From assembly GCA_947646735.1 (NCBI GenBank), contig CANTFK010000891.1:1-64000 (forward strand): a stretch of DNA of 64,000 nt. The letters are read 5' to 3'. Below, one piece after another: positions 49,354 to 59,571 of this stretch. Each line of letters opens with the position of its first letter. The first letter of the stretch is position 1. A model generated the notes under the pieces. The model was not told where the DNA came from. It made no database searches and was given only the letters and a program-made list of their open reading frames with translations. Made by a program: the position numbers and the translations under genes. This DNA is from Peronospora farinosa (taxonomy: Eukaryota > Oomycota > Peronosporomycetes > Peronosporales > Peronosporaceae).

Positions 49354-51876
49354 ATGGTGCGCGTGCCCGGATCTTCGAAGACCCGGGATTTCACCGCGAG
49401 TCCCAAGACGATAAAGATGTTCATGTCAAGAAGGAGCACAAGACCGAAGAGTCACTGGAAGACCGATCGCCAGTGACTCAAGAAGAAACAAACAAAGGAT
49501 CGAAGGACCGACCGGGCCTTGGGAGGGGCCCGGTCAACATGGTCGAGGTTGAATTCATTGAAGAAAAACCTAAATACCCTCCCTATGTCCTCGTTGAGGA
49601 CACCTTGGGTCATGACGCCTATCATGATCCAGAGGACCATCAGCCGACGGTGAAAACCGAGAGGCTAAGGTCCCCAAAAAAACAACAAAACAAGATCGCG
49701 CAATCCAAGCCGACGAAGTTCCGGATGAAGGCACCCGGAAACACCAAGTCGATAGGCCCCGAGAAGGCAGGACTGGCGTCATGGACAGACGCTGATGTCA
49801 CGAGGGCCTACCACCAACGCAAGCTGAACGCGTTCCTGGAGAGCGACCCCGTCGCGAAGATCCTGGAGATCCGGCAGCTGGGTCAACTCACTGGGCCGGT
49901 GTCGACCCTGCCACGGCTGCACTCCGTCACGGACGCGATCACAGCGCTGGTCACCATGCTTCGTGAAGCGAACATGGTCGCAGGTCGGTTCGACCCGGAC
50001 GATCTGCTATCCCTGGGATTCGACAGAATCACAACAACGTTAGAGCATATGCACAAGCGTCTGTCGATCCTGGTGGGTACCACACCAGCAACGGAACACC
50101 CACCTCTGGTGACACCTACACACATGCGGTCCAACGACAGCCAGATGACGCTTCAAGACATCACGGTGGGTCCCCACATGTACGGAGCCGCCGGCCACCC
50201 AGGGGCGAATCAAGACCCATCTCAACACCGGATGCCAAGCGGCCAGAGGGAAGCAGCACCGTGGTCCCCAGGATCGTCCTCAACTGGGTCGGTCACTAGG
50301 ATGCCCTTAGGCCCTACTGGAGCGGCGCTGCTCCAGGCCCGAGCGCGCAGCGCGGAGCAGGAACCACGGGGTCTCGGAACGGCGACGCGTGGCAAGAATG
50401 AAAATCATTCCGATTTTCAGCCAATGGGAAATCAGCAAGAGAAAAAAGTTGGAATTTGCTCTGCCCCGTGACGAAGATGCTGGGGGGGAAGGACCTACCT
50501 ACCCGGTAGGCGATCTGCAGACCCTCTTCGACGCGGCGATGGCAAGATTTTTGAATGAACGCCAAGTACCGCGGGCACACCCTAACGGGAGTGTAGCAGG
50601 AGGAAGACCAGAGGCGCAAAGGACGACCGCTCACCATGACCAGCATCCAGGCATACAAATGCCAAGAGGCCACACGATGACCGACGTCGATATGGAATCC
50701 GTCGGTTCCTGTGAGTTCGACCCTGACAACATGGATTTGAGGGGACCTCAGTCGATGATGGCGAACGCAGCGCTGGGACAGATGCCAAATATGGTCCCTC
50801 GCATCAAACTATCGGCGACCTCGGACCTTAAAGAATTTCATGGAAGAGACCAAGACGAAGACAGAGCGCGCAGCTGGGTATCGACGGTCAAGACAGCATT
50901 CATAAGAGACCAAGCACCAGATGATGAACGATGTCTCGTTTTTGGAGGATTGCTGACTGGACCGGCACAGAATTGGTACCGTCAACTGGGTCGCTCAGTC
51001 CGAGGAAACTGGAAGGACTTAATCCAAGAGTTCATGATTCGGTTCTGTGGTACGGGGGTACCGGTCGCCCGCCAGTACTACCATGCGAAGAAAAGGTCGG
51101 AAGAGACCCCGCTGGATTATCTGTACCGCCTGAATGTGCTTGGACTCAGGGCGAAGATGAAGATTAAGGATGGGTCGCCCAAGATTCAGAAGGATCACGT
51201 CGATCACTACATTTTGACGGTGGACGACCCAGAGCTAGCAGACAAGTTGACTATGTTGCGTCTGGCGGACGTGGAAGAATTGGAGGAAGTATTGACAGCA
51301 TGTCAGCGGACGAAGGCAAGACGAGGCAAGATGCTGTTTGGATCAAACAAGTTTCGTCAGAAGGCACCGGCACTACCCGAGAGGCCGAGAGATCTAAATC
51401 GCCGCTCCATACATGCAGTACGGACGCCCCTGGAAGACTCGAGCTCTGAAGATTCCAGTCCAGACTCCTCGGAGAATGAGGGAGATCTAAGACGAGTCTA
51501 CCTTATGGAGAAAGAAGCGGGGAGGGACCCAAGTGTGAGGTTCTCAAAGAATCTACCGACTAGGGAGGCCGACCAACATCGCCAGGCAGTAGACCAGCGA
51601 CCCGGCCCATCATCAGCGACCCCAAACACGAGATGTGCATATTGCGGGTCCAAGAAACATGGAGATCTGAATTGCTGGAAAAGATTGACCTGCGACCGCT
51701 GTGGAAGGAAGGGTCACCCGTCTGACCGCTGCCTGTTTGTATGCCGGGGTTGTGGAGAGATTCACGAGATTGGGAAGTGCCAGATGGAGGAGTTCTATAA
51801 TTTGTTCCGTCAATGGTACAACCCAGCCAAGCATGCAGGGATGTTCCCGGAGAAACTCGAGAAGATGGCAAATTAG
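49354..51876 (+). pseudogene. Gypsy-D gag, copy 1 (two indels)
   Basis: The capsid-nucleocapsid precursor. ATG at 49354 is supported by copy 2, where MVRVPGSSEDAGFHRES reads through; here one G is missing near 49374, shifting the frame. The frame is then open to about 50450, where an extra A in an A-run (GAGAAAAAAGTT, six A's against five in copy 2) shifts again. The 3' part holds the gag core (GGLLTGPAQNWYRQLGRSV, WKDLIQEFMIRFCGTGVPVA) and zinc knuckles (CAYCGSKKHGDLNC, CDRCGRKGHPSDRC, CRGCGEIHEIGKC). Its end overlaps the protease frame by 64 nt, consistent with -1 frameshifting. Confidence 0.85.
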
Positions 51877-52997
51877 GACGCTCGCCAGGTTGGAATCTGG
51901 TACGAGCCGAGCGTTCTAATTGTTGCATCTTTGCATATGTGGAGAAACAGCCCAAGGAGGGGACGGGTATTCCAGTTAAGATTGGAAATATATCGAAGAT
52001 TGGAAATTACCCTGTGGTCCATGTTGCTTCTTTGAATGAACCTAATAGTTTTGTTCGAGAAAGTTCAGTAATGGAGTTGGACTTATTGCCAGGCGAGTCT
52101 AGGGGGTACTGGAAATACCACGCCCCTACTAAATGGTTCAGGCAAGCGAAAGCCTCTGGAAAGGTCAACAACGACCATGCAAATTTGTTGTTCGATACTG
52201 GTGCCGAGATATCCATTCTGGATATCGCCTTTGCTCGTAAGGTAGGCTGCCAAATTGATGAAAGTGAACGACAAGAATGTATTGGTATTGGGGAAGCCGT
52301 ATACACCACGGAGGGACGCACTCGCATCAAGGTCACTCTGAATGGGAACTTGGTGTACATCTTTAAGGTGTGGGTAGGCCCTATGGTAGGCCAAGATGCA
52401 ATTTTGGGGATGGACTTCATGGTCCCAGCCGGTATCCGGTTAGACTTGGCCGACGGAACTCTTTGCCTCCCCGATGAGGTCAGGGTACAGTTGACTGGGC
52501 GAAGGACACTGTACAATACTCGAGTATCGGATGTGAAATTGGGTCGGTATGTACAGATATCCGTTGGAGGATGTACGGAAGTGCCTCTCAAAAGGTCGAC
52601 CTCAGAACAGTGGAAATTGTGGGTCACGAGAGGCGAACGATGGGTGACCACCATGATACAAGGGATAGGACGTCGACCGATTTTGAAGATAACCAATGTC
52701 AGCCCTCGCCCCTTAACATTGCATGAAGATACCAAGGTAGGTATGTGGTTGACTAGGGAGCAAGTTCCGAGAACGCCAGGGTTTGTCTCGGTAGGCTCTC
52801 GAAGATATGCGGAATGGCTAAATCTGGCTTATGAATCTACCACCGACCAAGTCGACCATCAGGTCGACCCAACGGAAGAGGAAGAGGGGCCACTAGTGGA
52901 GAGACCAGAGTATAAGACTCCGTCACACATCTTACAGCGACCAGCAGGCCCCAACCCCAATGATGAATATAACGCACCAACCGGTACCCGACAGTGA
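51813..52997 (+). CDS. Gypsy-D protease region
   Basis: Aspartic protease that would process gag and pol. The active site is NLLFDTGAEISILD (about residue 130), with the second conserved block AILGMDFMVPAGI. The frame is -1 relative to gag and begins within the gag end; no ATG suits a free-standing start, so it is probably made as a gag-protease fusion by frameshifting. The C-terminal 150 residues are a linker. It overlaps the pol ATG by 38 nt in a different frame. Confidence 0.85.
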   Translation: MVQPSQACRDVPGETREDGKLGRSPGWNLVRAERSNCCIFAYVEKQPKEGTGIPVKIGNISKIGNYPVVHVASLNEPNSFVRESSVMELDLLPGESRGYWKYHAPTKWFRQAKASGKVNNDHANLLFDTGAEISILDIAFARKVGCQIDESERQECIGIGEAVYTTEGRTRIKVTLNGNLVYIFKVWVGPMVGQDAILGMDFMVPAGIRLDLADGTLCLPDEVRVQLTGRRTLYNTRVSDVKLGRYVQISVGGCTEVPLKRSTSEQWKLWVTRGERWVTTMIQGIGRRPILKITNVSPRPLTLHEDTKVGMWLTREQVPRTPGFVSVGSRRYAEWLNLAYESTTDQVDHQVDPTEEEEGPLVERPEYKTPSHILQRPAGPNPNDEYNAPTGTRQ

Positions 52998-55900
52998 AGA
53001 ACAACCGTGCGAAGAGAGGGTGAATTGGCAGGAGGGGACCGCCCAAAAGCGGAGTGTATTTGAAGAAGACCTACATGCAGTGACCACCACCAATGAGAAG
53101 GAAGCCAAACTGGTAGACTTGTTACAGGCAGATGACCAGGTGTGTTCTTTCGAGAGTGGGGAACTTTGGGCCGAGGACATAAGGCCAGGGTGGGCGGTCG
53201 TACCGGAAGTGGACCCCTCATCCGAAGGCATTGCGTTAGAAGATATACAGATTCCTGATCCAGATGGGAACACTCCCGAAGAGGTGGACCGGTTGCGACA
53301 AATAATATGGAAGAAACGACATCTGCTGATGGGCAAAGGTAACGCCTTACCCCCGGCCGCCCGAGGAGCGATATGCGATATCGATGTAGGGAACGCAAGA
53401 CCGATCGCGCAACGCGTACGGAAGGTGGCCCCTCAATTCAGAGAGAAGCTAGCCGACCTGATCAAGGGACTGTTATCAGCAAAGATCATTCAGCCTTCCA
53501 CCTCGCCATGGGCCAGCCCAATTGTAATTATCGTGAAGAAGAATGGGGTCGATATTCGATTGTGTATCGACTATCGGTTGGTGAATGATCTCACCCAGCT
53601 CATGGTATACCCGATGCCGTTGATTAACGAATTACTGGAAGACTTGGACGGAGCTTTATGGTACTGTTCTCTTGATATGGCGAGTGGTTTTTGGGTCGTC
53701 AGTATGACCGAAAGGGCGAGACTAATCTCAGCTTTCGTTACTCCACTGGGATTATTTGAATGGCTTCGGATGCCTTTTGGGCTTAAGAATGCGCCTCAGA
53801 TATATCAAAGGTTGTTGGATAATGCGTTATATGGATTCTTACGGATTTCGCCAGGGGCTGCCACAGAGGAAACAGAGGATTTGTTCGCAACAGGGGAACC
53901 CGATGCAAAATCGGGCCTCTCTGTATTGGGTCGACGATCATACATTGACGATATACTTGTTCCGGCCGAATCGTGGGACGTATTATGCCAGAAAGTGGAG
54001 CGGCTGCTAGACGTGTGTGACTATTGGAATTTGTCGGTCAGTGCCGTCAAGAGTACGTGGGGATGTCGGAAGGTCGAGTATCTTGGACATCGAGTTTCCA
54101 AAGGGGGACTAGAGGCCCACCCAAAAGATCTTCAGTCTTTGGTCGACCTACCTCTACCGACAACGCTGAAGGCTATGCAGTCCTTTCTAGGAAGCCTAAA
54201 TTACTACAGCAGGTACATCGAAGATTATGCCATATACGCGTCGATCCTTTACGAACTGAGAGAGGTGGATTTTCACGCTTGGAGGTGCAAATTGAAGGCT
54301 AACGAGGAAGTGGCGGCCCAGGAAGACGACGAAGAAAAATGGTCGAAGGTACAAGTAGCGTTTGCCATGCTCAAGAACAAGATTGCTACGGCGCCCATCC
54401 TACGACATTTCGACCCGGCTAGAGAGGCGGTCATCATTGTCTACGCAAGTGATTGGGCCATCTCGGCGTCGTTGGTGCAGAATTACGACGGCCTGTATAT
54501 GCCGGTAATGTTTACGAGCCGAACCCTCAAGTCAAACGAGGTGAACTATAGCACAGTGGAAAAGGAAGTGCTGGCGTTGTTACGGATATTGGAAACTTGC
54601 TTCACGATGTTGGTCACCCGACCTCTCAAGGTTCTGACGAGGCATTCTACACTAGCCTGGCTAGTGAAGTCTTCGGGGTTGCAAGGTCGCTTGGGAAATT
54701 GGGCCGCTCTGTTGTCACAGTGGACTTTGGAGATTGTGAAATGCAAGAAAGGCGAGGACCAGGTACTGGGGGCGTTAGCAGCCAGCATCACGCCTCGAGA
54801 GAATGTGGACTCAATTCTGTCGTCAATTGCTCCCAAGAAGCAATCCAGGCAAGTGGTCGACCTACCGACGCCCACAGTGGAACTAAATGAAGAACTGTAT
54901 GTGATGAGTTTCGATGGGTCGGCCCGGGTGAAACAAGGGGGAGGTGCTTGCAGCGCTATTGTGTGGAGACTCCCTGCATGGACTATAGTCGCAGCTGCAT
55001 CGAAATATCTCGACAAGTCTACGGTGAATGAAGCTGAATATGAGGGCATGTTACTGGGTTTTGACCTGTTGGAGCCAATGGAGCGACGGCGTTTGATTAT
55101 TTGTGGAGACTCCAATCTGGTTATAAGACAGATGCGTGGAGAGATTGAATGCAAAGCTTCAGGTTTATCCCCGTTGCGGGCCAAGGCGTTGAGTAAGCTC
55201 CAGTCGTGGCCCACCCAGGCAGTCCTACATGTGAAACGAGACTGGAATCAGAGCGCAGACCAGTTGGCCAGTGCAGCTTTACATCAGCAGCAAGGGGTCG
55301 AGTCGATACCAAGAGGAGAGTGGTCAGGTCTAGAAACAATCAATCGGCTGCCAGAGGTGTTGGTCCCTAGAGACCGGGGTCAGTCGGTCAAGGTATCTGC
55401 GGTGACGAGATCACGGTTCCCCGTCAAAATATCGGGAGAGGTCATGCAAGAAGATGTGGTACAACAACTCCGGATGGATAGGATCCGAGATGCGCAAGAA
55501 GAGGAGAGCTGGGTACGCGAGTTGAAGGCATATTTGAAGGGAGACTGGAAAGACTTGTCGGTGGAAGCGGCCAGAAACTGCAGCAAAATGTCGGAGGATT
55601 ACGAGATAAGTGAAGAAGGACTGCTGGTGTACTGCCCCGGCCAGAGAATCAAGGGAGACGACCGAGACATAACTGCCAGATTGGTGATACCTGAGAGTCT
55701 CCAAGCCGACGTCCTCCATCATTATCATACGAGTTTGGAAGGCGGCCATCAGGGGATCGGGCGTACTTATCATCGGATCCGACGATATTGTCATTGGAGG
55801 GGTCTGTTCCGGAGTGTTCAGAAATATGTGGGTCAGTGCATGGATTGTGAGACTGGGAAAGGGAGACCCACTTTACAAGGGAAGTCTCCGGGGAATGTTG

Positions 55901-57087
55901 AAGCGACGTACCCCTTCCAAATTATCGCGATGGACCACATACCATCTCTCCCCAAGTCACATAAAGGAAATACGGAACTACTGATCTGGGTCGACCTGTT
56001 CACAGGTTATGTGATGGCTAAAGCAAGTGCGTCACGGACAGCCCAGACAGTAGCTGAGGGATATGAAGAATGCGTTTTCCGCCGTTTTGGTGCCAGTGAG
56101 ACGATCCGTCACGATCGGGAACCGGGGTTTATGTCGGACTTCTTCCGAGCGTTCAGTCGTATGGTGGGTCAACGTCAGAGAGCGACCATGGCCTACCGAC
56201 CTCAAGCGAACGGCACTGCGGAGAGAATGGTCCAGACTCTAACAAGATCGCTCAAGATGTACGTAGCCGACGTGGGACAGCGAGACTGGGATGAATACGC
56301 GGAACGATTAACGTTCGCGTTAAACACGGCTCAAGACAGAGTACGGGAGGAAACACCGTTCTATCTGGTACATGGATGGGATGCTAGGACCACTCTTGAG
56401 ACTATGTTACCGGTGGTGAACACTCGACGTCGAGAATCAGGACCTCGGAGATGGAGATATCGGATTCAGAGTCACTATCAGCGAGCAAGAGACCAAGTCA
56501 ACGAGAATTTACGGGCGGCTAGTCAGGCTCGGGTGCAAGCACAAAATGAAGGGGTAGTCGGCCACGAAATTCAGCCAGGGGCCCGGGTATGGCTATACTT
56601 AGACCGAGTGAAGGAGGGGTATGCCAAAAAATTGGCCCACCTATGGCACGGACCGTTCCGAGTCCAGGAGTTAGTCGGAGATCATGCAGTACGTCTGGAG
56701 TTACGAGGTACAGAATACAGACTATTCCCAATCGTGCACATCTCCAAGCTCAAGCCCGTCAGAGAGTTCCCCGATCGACCGAACAGCGAGCTGAAAGTGG
56801 ATGGAACAGATCGAGTCGACTTCGACGAATGTCTGCTACCAGAAGACAGCTGGGTGCGGGAATTGGAAGAGGGCGAGTATGAAGTCGAAGAAATTTTAGA
56901 GAGTCGTACAGGCAAGAAGACTCGGTATGGGAGGCAACAACGAGAATTCCTCGTGCAATGGAAGGGACACCCTGACCCCTCGTGGGTGGACGAAGTGGAT
57001 CTGAATTGCGGAGCCTTACTCCGGGACTTCGAGCGCAAGAAGACAAGCCATAACCGCTTCGAAGTAATGCAAAGCCATGAAAACTAG
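52960..57087 (+). CDS. Gypsy-D pol: RT, RNase H, second RNase H, integrase, chromodomain
   Basis: 1375 residues, fully open. RT about 150-400 with LDMASGFWVV and catalytic YIDDILVP (D about 328-329). First RNase H about 480-600 (VYASDWAISASLVQ). A second, archaeal-type RNase H at about 640-790: SFDGSARVKQGGGACSAIV, NEAEYEGMLLG, CGDSNLVIRQM and WNQSADQLAS supply D-E-D-D. Integrase HHCC at about 919-960 (HHYHTSLEGGHQGIGRTYH, CMDC); core Asp in MDHIPSLP and HDREPGFMSDF, Glu in GTAERMVQT. Then GPFRVQELVGDHAV and a chromodomain about 1305-1360 (YEVEEILESR, REFLVQWKGHPDPSWVDEVD). Starts ATGATG at 52960, in a new frame after protease, so translation by frameshift or reinitiation is implied. No lesion seen. 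Confidence 0.93.
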   Translation: MMNITHQPVPDSEEQPCEERVNWQEGTAQKRSVFEEDLHAVTTTNEKEAKLVDLLQADDQVCSFESGELWAEDIRPGWAVVPEVDPSSEGIALEDIQIPDPDGNTPEEVDRLRQIIWKKRHLLMGKGNALPPAARGAICDIDVGNARPIAQRVRKVAPQFREKLADLIKGLLSAKIIQPSTSPWASPIVIIVKKNGVDIRLCIDYRLVNDLTQLMVYPMPLINELLEDLDGALWYCSLDMASGFWVVSMTERARLISAFVTPLGLFEWLRMPFGLKNAPQIYQRLLDNALYGFLRISPGAATEETEDLFATGEPDAKSGLSVLGRRSYIDDILVPAESWDVLCQKVERLLDVCDYWNLSVSAVKSTWGCRKVEYLGHRVSKGGLEAHPKDLQSLVDLPLPTTLKAMQSFLGSLNYYSRYIEDYAIYASILYELREVDFHAWRCKLKANEEVAAQEDDEEKWSKVQVAFAMLKNKIATAPILRHFDPAREAVIIVYASDWAISASLVQNYDGLYMPVMFTSRTLKSNEVNYSTVEKEVLALLRILETCFTMLVTRPLKVLTRHSTLAWLVKSSGLQGRLGNWAALLSQWTLEIVKCKKGEDQVLGALAASITPRENVDSILSSIAPKKQSRQVVDLPTPTVELNEELYVMSFDGSARVKQGGGACSAIVWRLPAWTIVAAASKYLDKSTVNEAEYEGMLLGFDLLEPMERRRLIICGDSNLVIRQMRGEIECKASGLSPLRAKALSKLQSWPTQAVLHVKRDWNQSADQLASAALHQQQGVESIPRGEWSGLETINRLPEVLVPRDRGQSVKVSAVTRSRFPVKISGEVMQEDVVQQLRMDRIRDAQEEESWVRELKAYLKGDWKDLSVEAARNCSKMSEDYEISEEGLLVYCPGQRIKGDDRDITARLVIPESLQADVLHHYHTSLEGGHQGIGRTYHRIRRYCHWRGLFRSVQKYVGQCMDCETGKGRPTLQGKSPGNVEATYPFQIIAMDHIPSLPKSHKGNTELLIWVDLFTGYVMAKASASRTAQTVAEGYEECVFRRFGASETIRHDREPGFMSDFFRAFSRMVGQRQRATMAYRPQANGTAERMVQTLTRSLKMYVADVGQRDWDEYAERLTFALNTAQDRVREETPFYLVHGWDARTTLETMLPVVNTRRRESGPRRWRYRIQSHYQRARDQVNENLRAASQARVQAQNEGVVGHEIQPGARVWLYLDRVKEGYAKKLAHLWHGPFRVQELVGDHAVRLELRGTEYRLFPIVHISKLKPVREFPDRPNSELKVDGTDRVDFDECLLPEDSWVRELEEGEYEVEEILESRTGKKTRYGRQQREFLVQWKGHPDPSWVDEVDLNCGALLRDFERKKTSHNRFEVMQSHEN

Positions 57088-57342
57088 CAGACGGTAGCAA
57101 GTTTCTTGGAAGGTGGACCGAGTCCCTCAATGGTCGGCCCGGCCCCTCGTTGGAAGACTTGGGTCGCCTGCGGGGCGACCTCGAACTTCCACGAGTTAGG
57201 GGTATAGGAGAATGGAGAACAAAGGAGGAAGATTACCAAGATCAATCTAGAACAGAGGAAAGCATGGCAAGAGGAGATAGAAGATGGACAAGCACACAAA
57301 ATAGGATCGAAGAGAAAAGAAGATTCATGTTCAAGGGAAGAC
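57088..57342. other. Convergent spacer between pol and the antisense ORF
   Basis: 255 bp between two convergent stop codons. 57108-57182 carries degenerate copies of the LTR tandem motif (GAGTCCCTCAATGGTCGGCC, CGGCCCCTCGTTGGAAGAC). Confidence 0.7.
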
Positions 57343-59571
57343 CTAAACGGATGGCCCAAACTTGCCTTTGAGGCGTGGAACTAGAGCGCCAGGATGGGGC
57401 ACAGAAGACAACCGATACTGGGTGAGCCACGGCCACGCGGAATCCGACACCCGAAGGGCCTCAAGCAGGTCGACCGGGTCCGACCCCTCTTCACGACCAG
57501 GGAACCAATAAACCACACGGCGGGTTCGAGGAAGATGACGGAAGAAGGGGTCCAGGAAAATGTCGAGATCGCAGTGGCCCTTGCTCATCCCAATGAAGAT
57601 AAGGTCGACCACCTCCCGCCACGCTCGAGTCGCCCGACTCCGACGCTTCTTCCGCGCGTTGTAGTAGGACGCGAGGAAAGAGTTCGCGCGCGCTTGGTCC
57701 TTGGAGATCCACAAGCAGTGGGTCGCCTCCCAAAGTGCTTGACTATGCTCTTCGTCAAACTGGATGTAGGCCGCTGCCAACTGGGCGAACCAGCCAACAG
57801 GTCGGAAGGAAACGGGCTGCATGGGAACACGAGCTTCCACCCAAGGTTCCGCCGCCAGCAATCTCTGGATCATTGGAGGGTTCACCAACGACCTCTTCCA
57901 TTTGGGAGGGCGGTCGAGGTTTCCGTCCGGAGGGCCAAACCAACCCCAAGGTAGATCCAGCTGGTCGACCAAGTCTGTGGAAGACATTGTAACAATGCAC
58001 CACGAATTGACCAGGTCGACCGGCCAAGGTGCCACTTCCGCGGCGGAGAAGGTCTTCGACTGCATGTACCCGGGGATCATGGCGTCTCTGGGAAGCAGGC
58101 TGGAGTCGGCCAAAGGGGGCGAAGTGTTGTCCGCAACAGTAGGCGCGCTCTTGTTTTTCTCCGCAGACGACTCGGTCTCCGAGTCCGATGTCCCGAACAT
58201 CGCCCGTTTCAACGAGAGGCCGGTAGCCGAGGTGGCCCTCGATGGAGGAGCGGACGTCGACGGAAGACGTACAGGGTTCGCACTGGCGGGGCGCCGACTA
58301 GCAGAACGAGACTTGGCCAGAGCCGCCCGAAGGGTCTCGCTGTCGTCGCTGAGGTCGTCGTCCGAAGACTCAAGCACGACAGGGGAACGACCACCAGAGA
58401 CCGCCGACAGTGGTATCGCAGAGGCGTCGGGCCTCGGAAGCTTGGAGGCTTTGGCGGGTACCCGGGGTGACGGCCGCCGGGACCGTTTACCAAGAGCTTT
58501 CGCCGGCCTCGAAGGGGAACATGCGGCCGGGGGCGAAGCTGCCGAAGGAGTAGCTGGTCCCGGAGGTGGCCCGTCAGAGAAGTCGACATGGTCGAGCTCT
58601 GCGGCGAGAAGCGAGTACCGGCTTCGGATGTGGTCGACCTTCCATCGCAGACGGTCCACCAGTGCAGTCTCGCGCTGGAGAGCTTCGCGGAGTTGGGCCA
58701 CCAGCCGGGAATTGTCGCGCAGTGTCTCCTCCAACCGCTCACAACGAGTGGCCAACAAGGTGGCCGAAGGGGGAAGGACACCTAGCCGACCCTCGCAGTC
58801 TTCGATGCGGCGGGAATGGGCGTCCGCGAGAGCTTGCAGTTCCTGCAGAGCTGCCCGTACGTTGACGGGTACGGAAGACGGACGGTCAACCATGGGGGCC
58901 GGCGTGACAGGAGCATCTGCTGTCTCGGCAGGAGGCAAAGCGGTGGAAACAGGAGAGCTGTGAACGACAACAGTTTCAGCAGCACTCAACGGCGAAGACA
59001 CCGGCCCGGGAAGGTCGGCCAAGGACGCCTCTCTACATGGAGAGGCAACCGAAGGCGCGACGGCGATCGAAGTCGGCTCTTCAGACGGTGGGTCAGCGGA
59101 CGGTGGGTCAGCAGATGAGGGGTTAGAACCAGGGGCGATTGAAGGCGCTGGGGCGACCGAGGTCGGCTCTTCAGACGGTGGATCAGCGGACGGTGGGTCA
59201 GCAGACGGTGGATCAGAACCAGGGGAAGACATGGCTGGACAGACACGAGTTAGAGGTGGATGAGCAACAAAGGGGACAGTAAAGGACCTACGTGACGAAG
59301 GAAGTGAAGACATGCGCGTGCTCAATCCGTTGTACGGTTGAGCAAGTGCAGGGGGCGGCTGTGGTGAAGTGCTAATTTTGTGATGTGGAGGTCCCAGACT
59401 CCAGTTGGATTCGGAGTATAGGCCGTGGGTCAGGGACAGGGGACCAGAGAGACAGGGGCCTCGAAGGGGAGCGACCGTTGGTGGAGGACAATCCGCAGGA
59501 TCCGCCGAAGAAAAATCAGTATCAGGGTACCGGTTAACCGGTACCAAAGGGAGTTGATCATGGCCGCTCAT
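57343..59571 (-). CDS. Antisense ORF of Gypsy-D (742 residues)
   Basis: A fully open minus-strand frame convergent with pol. The first ATG (59571) lies inside the LTR and gives MSGHDQLPLVPVNRYP; later ATGs (59313, 59232) are alternatives. Residues about 90-230 are Pro/Ser-rich with a duplicated SADPPSADPPSEEPTS unit. About 235-330 is a predicted coiled coil (ALQELQALADAHSRRIEDCE, LREALQRETALVDRLRWK). Then a Ser/Pro/Arg-rich linker and a C-terminal globular part (about 530-742) with many Trp/Phe (FRPVGWFAQLAAAYIQFDEE, VYWFPGREEGSDPVDLLEAL). No known domain recognised. The long intact frame argues for selection or very recent mobility. Role unknown; an accessory structural or regulatory protein is a guess. 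Confidence 0.75.
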   Translation of the reverse strand: MSGHDQLPLVPVNRYPDTDFSSADPADCPPPTVAPLRGPCLSGPLSLTHGLYSESNWSLGPPHHKISTSPQPPPALAQPYNGLSTRMSSLPSSRRSFTVPFVAHPPLTRVCPAMSSPGSDPPSADPPSADPPSEEPTSVAPAPSIAPGSNPSSADPPSADPPSEEPTSIAVAPSVASPCREASLADLPGPVSSPLSAAETVVVHSSPVSTALPPAETADAPVTPAPMVDRPSSVPVNVRAALQELQALADAHSRRIEDCEGRLGVLPPSATLLATRCERLEETLRDNSRLVAQLREALQRETALVDRLRWKVDHIRSRYSLLAAELDHVDFSDGPPPGPATPSAASPPAACSPSRPAKALGKRSRRPSPRVPAKASKLPRPDASAIPLSAVSGGRSPVVLESSDDDLSDDSETLRAALAKSRSASRRPASANPVRLPSTSAPPSRATSATGLSLKRAMFGTSDSETESSAEKNKSAPTVADNTSPPLADSSLLPRDAMIPGYMQSKTFSAAEVAPWPVDLVNSWCIVTMSSTDLVDQLDLPWGWFGPPDGNLDRPPKWKRSLVNPPMIQRLLAAEPWVEARVPMQPVSFRPVGWFAQLAAAYIQFDEEHSQALWEATHCLWISKDQARANSFLASYYNARKKRRSRATRAWREVVDLIFIGMSKGHCDLDIFLDPFFRHLPRTRRVVYWFPGREEGSDPVDLLEALRVSDSAWPWLTQYRLSSVPHPGALVPRLKGKFGPSV
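59525..59544. other. 20-bp perfect palindrome beside the Gypsy-D LTR
   Basis: GGTACCGGTTAACCGGTACC is its own reverse complement. The copy at 48398-48417 has one change (GGTATC end). It lies 10 bp before the inferred TGATC LTR start. Confidence 0.9.

Larger units (their letters stand above)
48394..59554 (+). mobile_element. Gypsy-D retrotransposon, tandem copy 1
   Basis: Plus-strand element: LTR, primer-binding site, gag, protease, pol with two RNase H domains, integrase, chromodomain, then a minus-strand ORF and the next LTR, which is shared with copy 2. LTRs are about 98.5% identical, so the array is young. Internal length is about 10.5 kb, larger than typical Gypsy elements because of the antisense ORF. 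Confidence 0.9.

Noticed and set aside
52007..52735. 242-codon minus-strand frame opposite the Gypsy-D protease
   Set aside because: Shadow of the protease frame; repeated identically in copy 2 only because the copies are near-identical.
57821..58963. 380-codon plus-strand frame opposite the Gypsy-D antisense ORF
   Set aside because: Shadow of the 742-residue minus-strand frame in G+C-rich DNA; composition biased, no domain.
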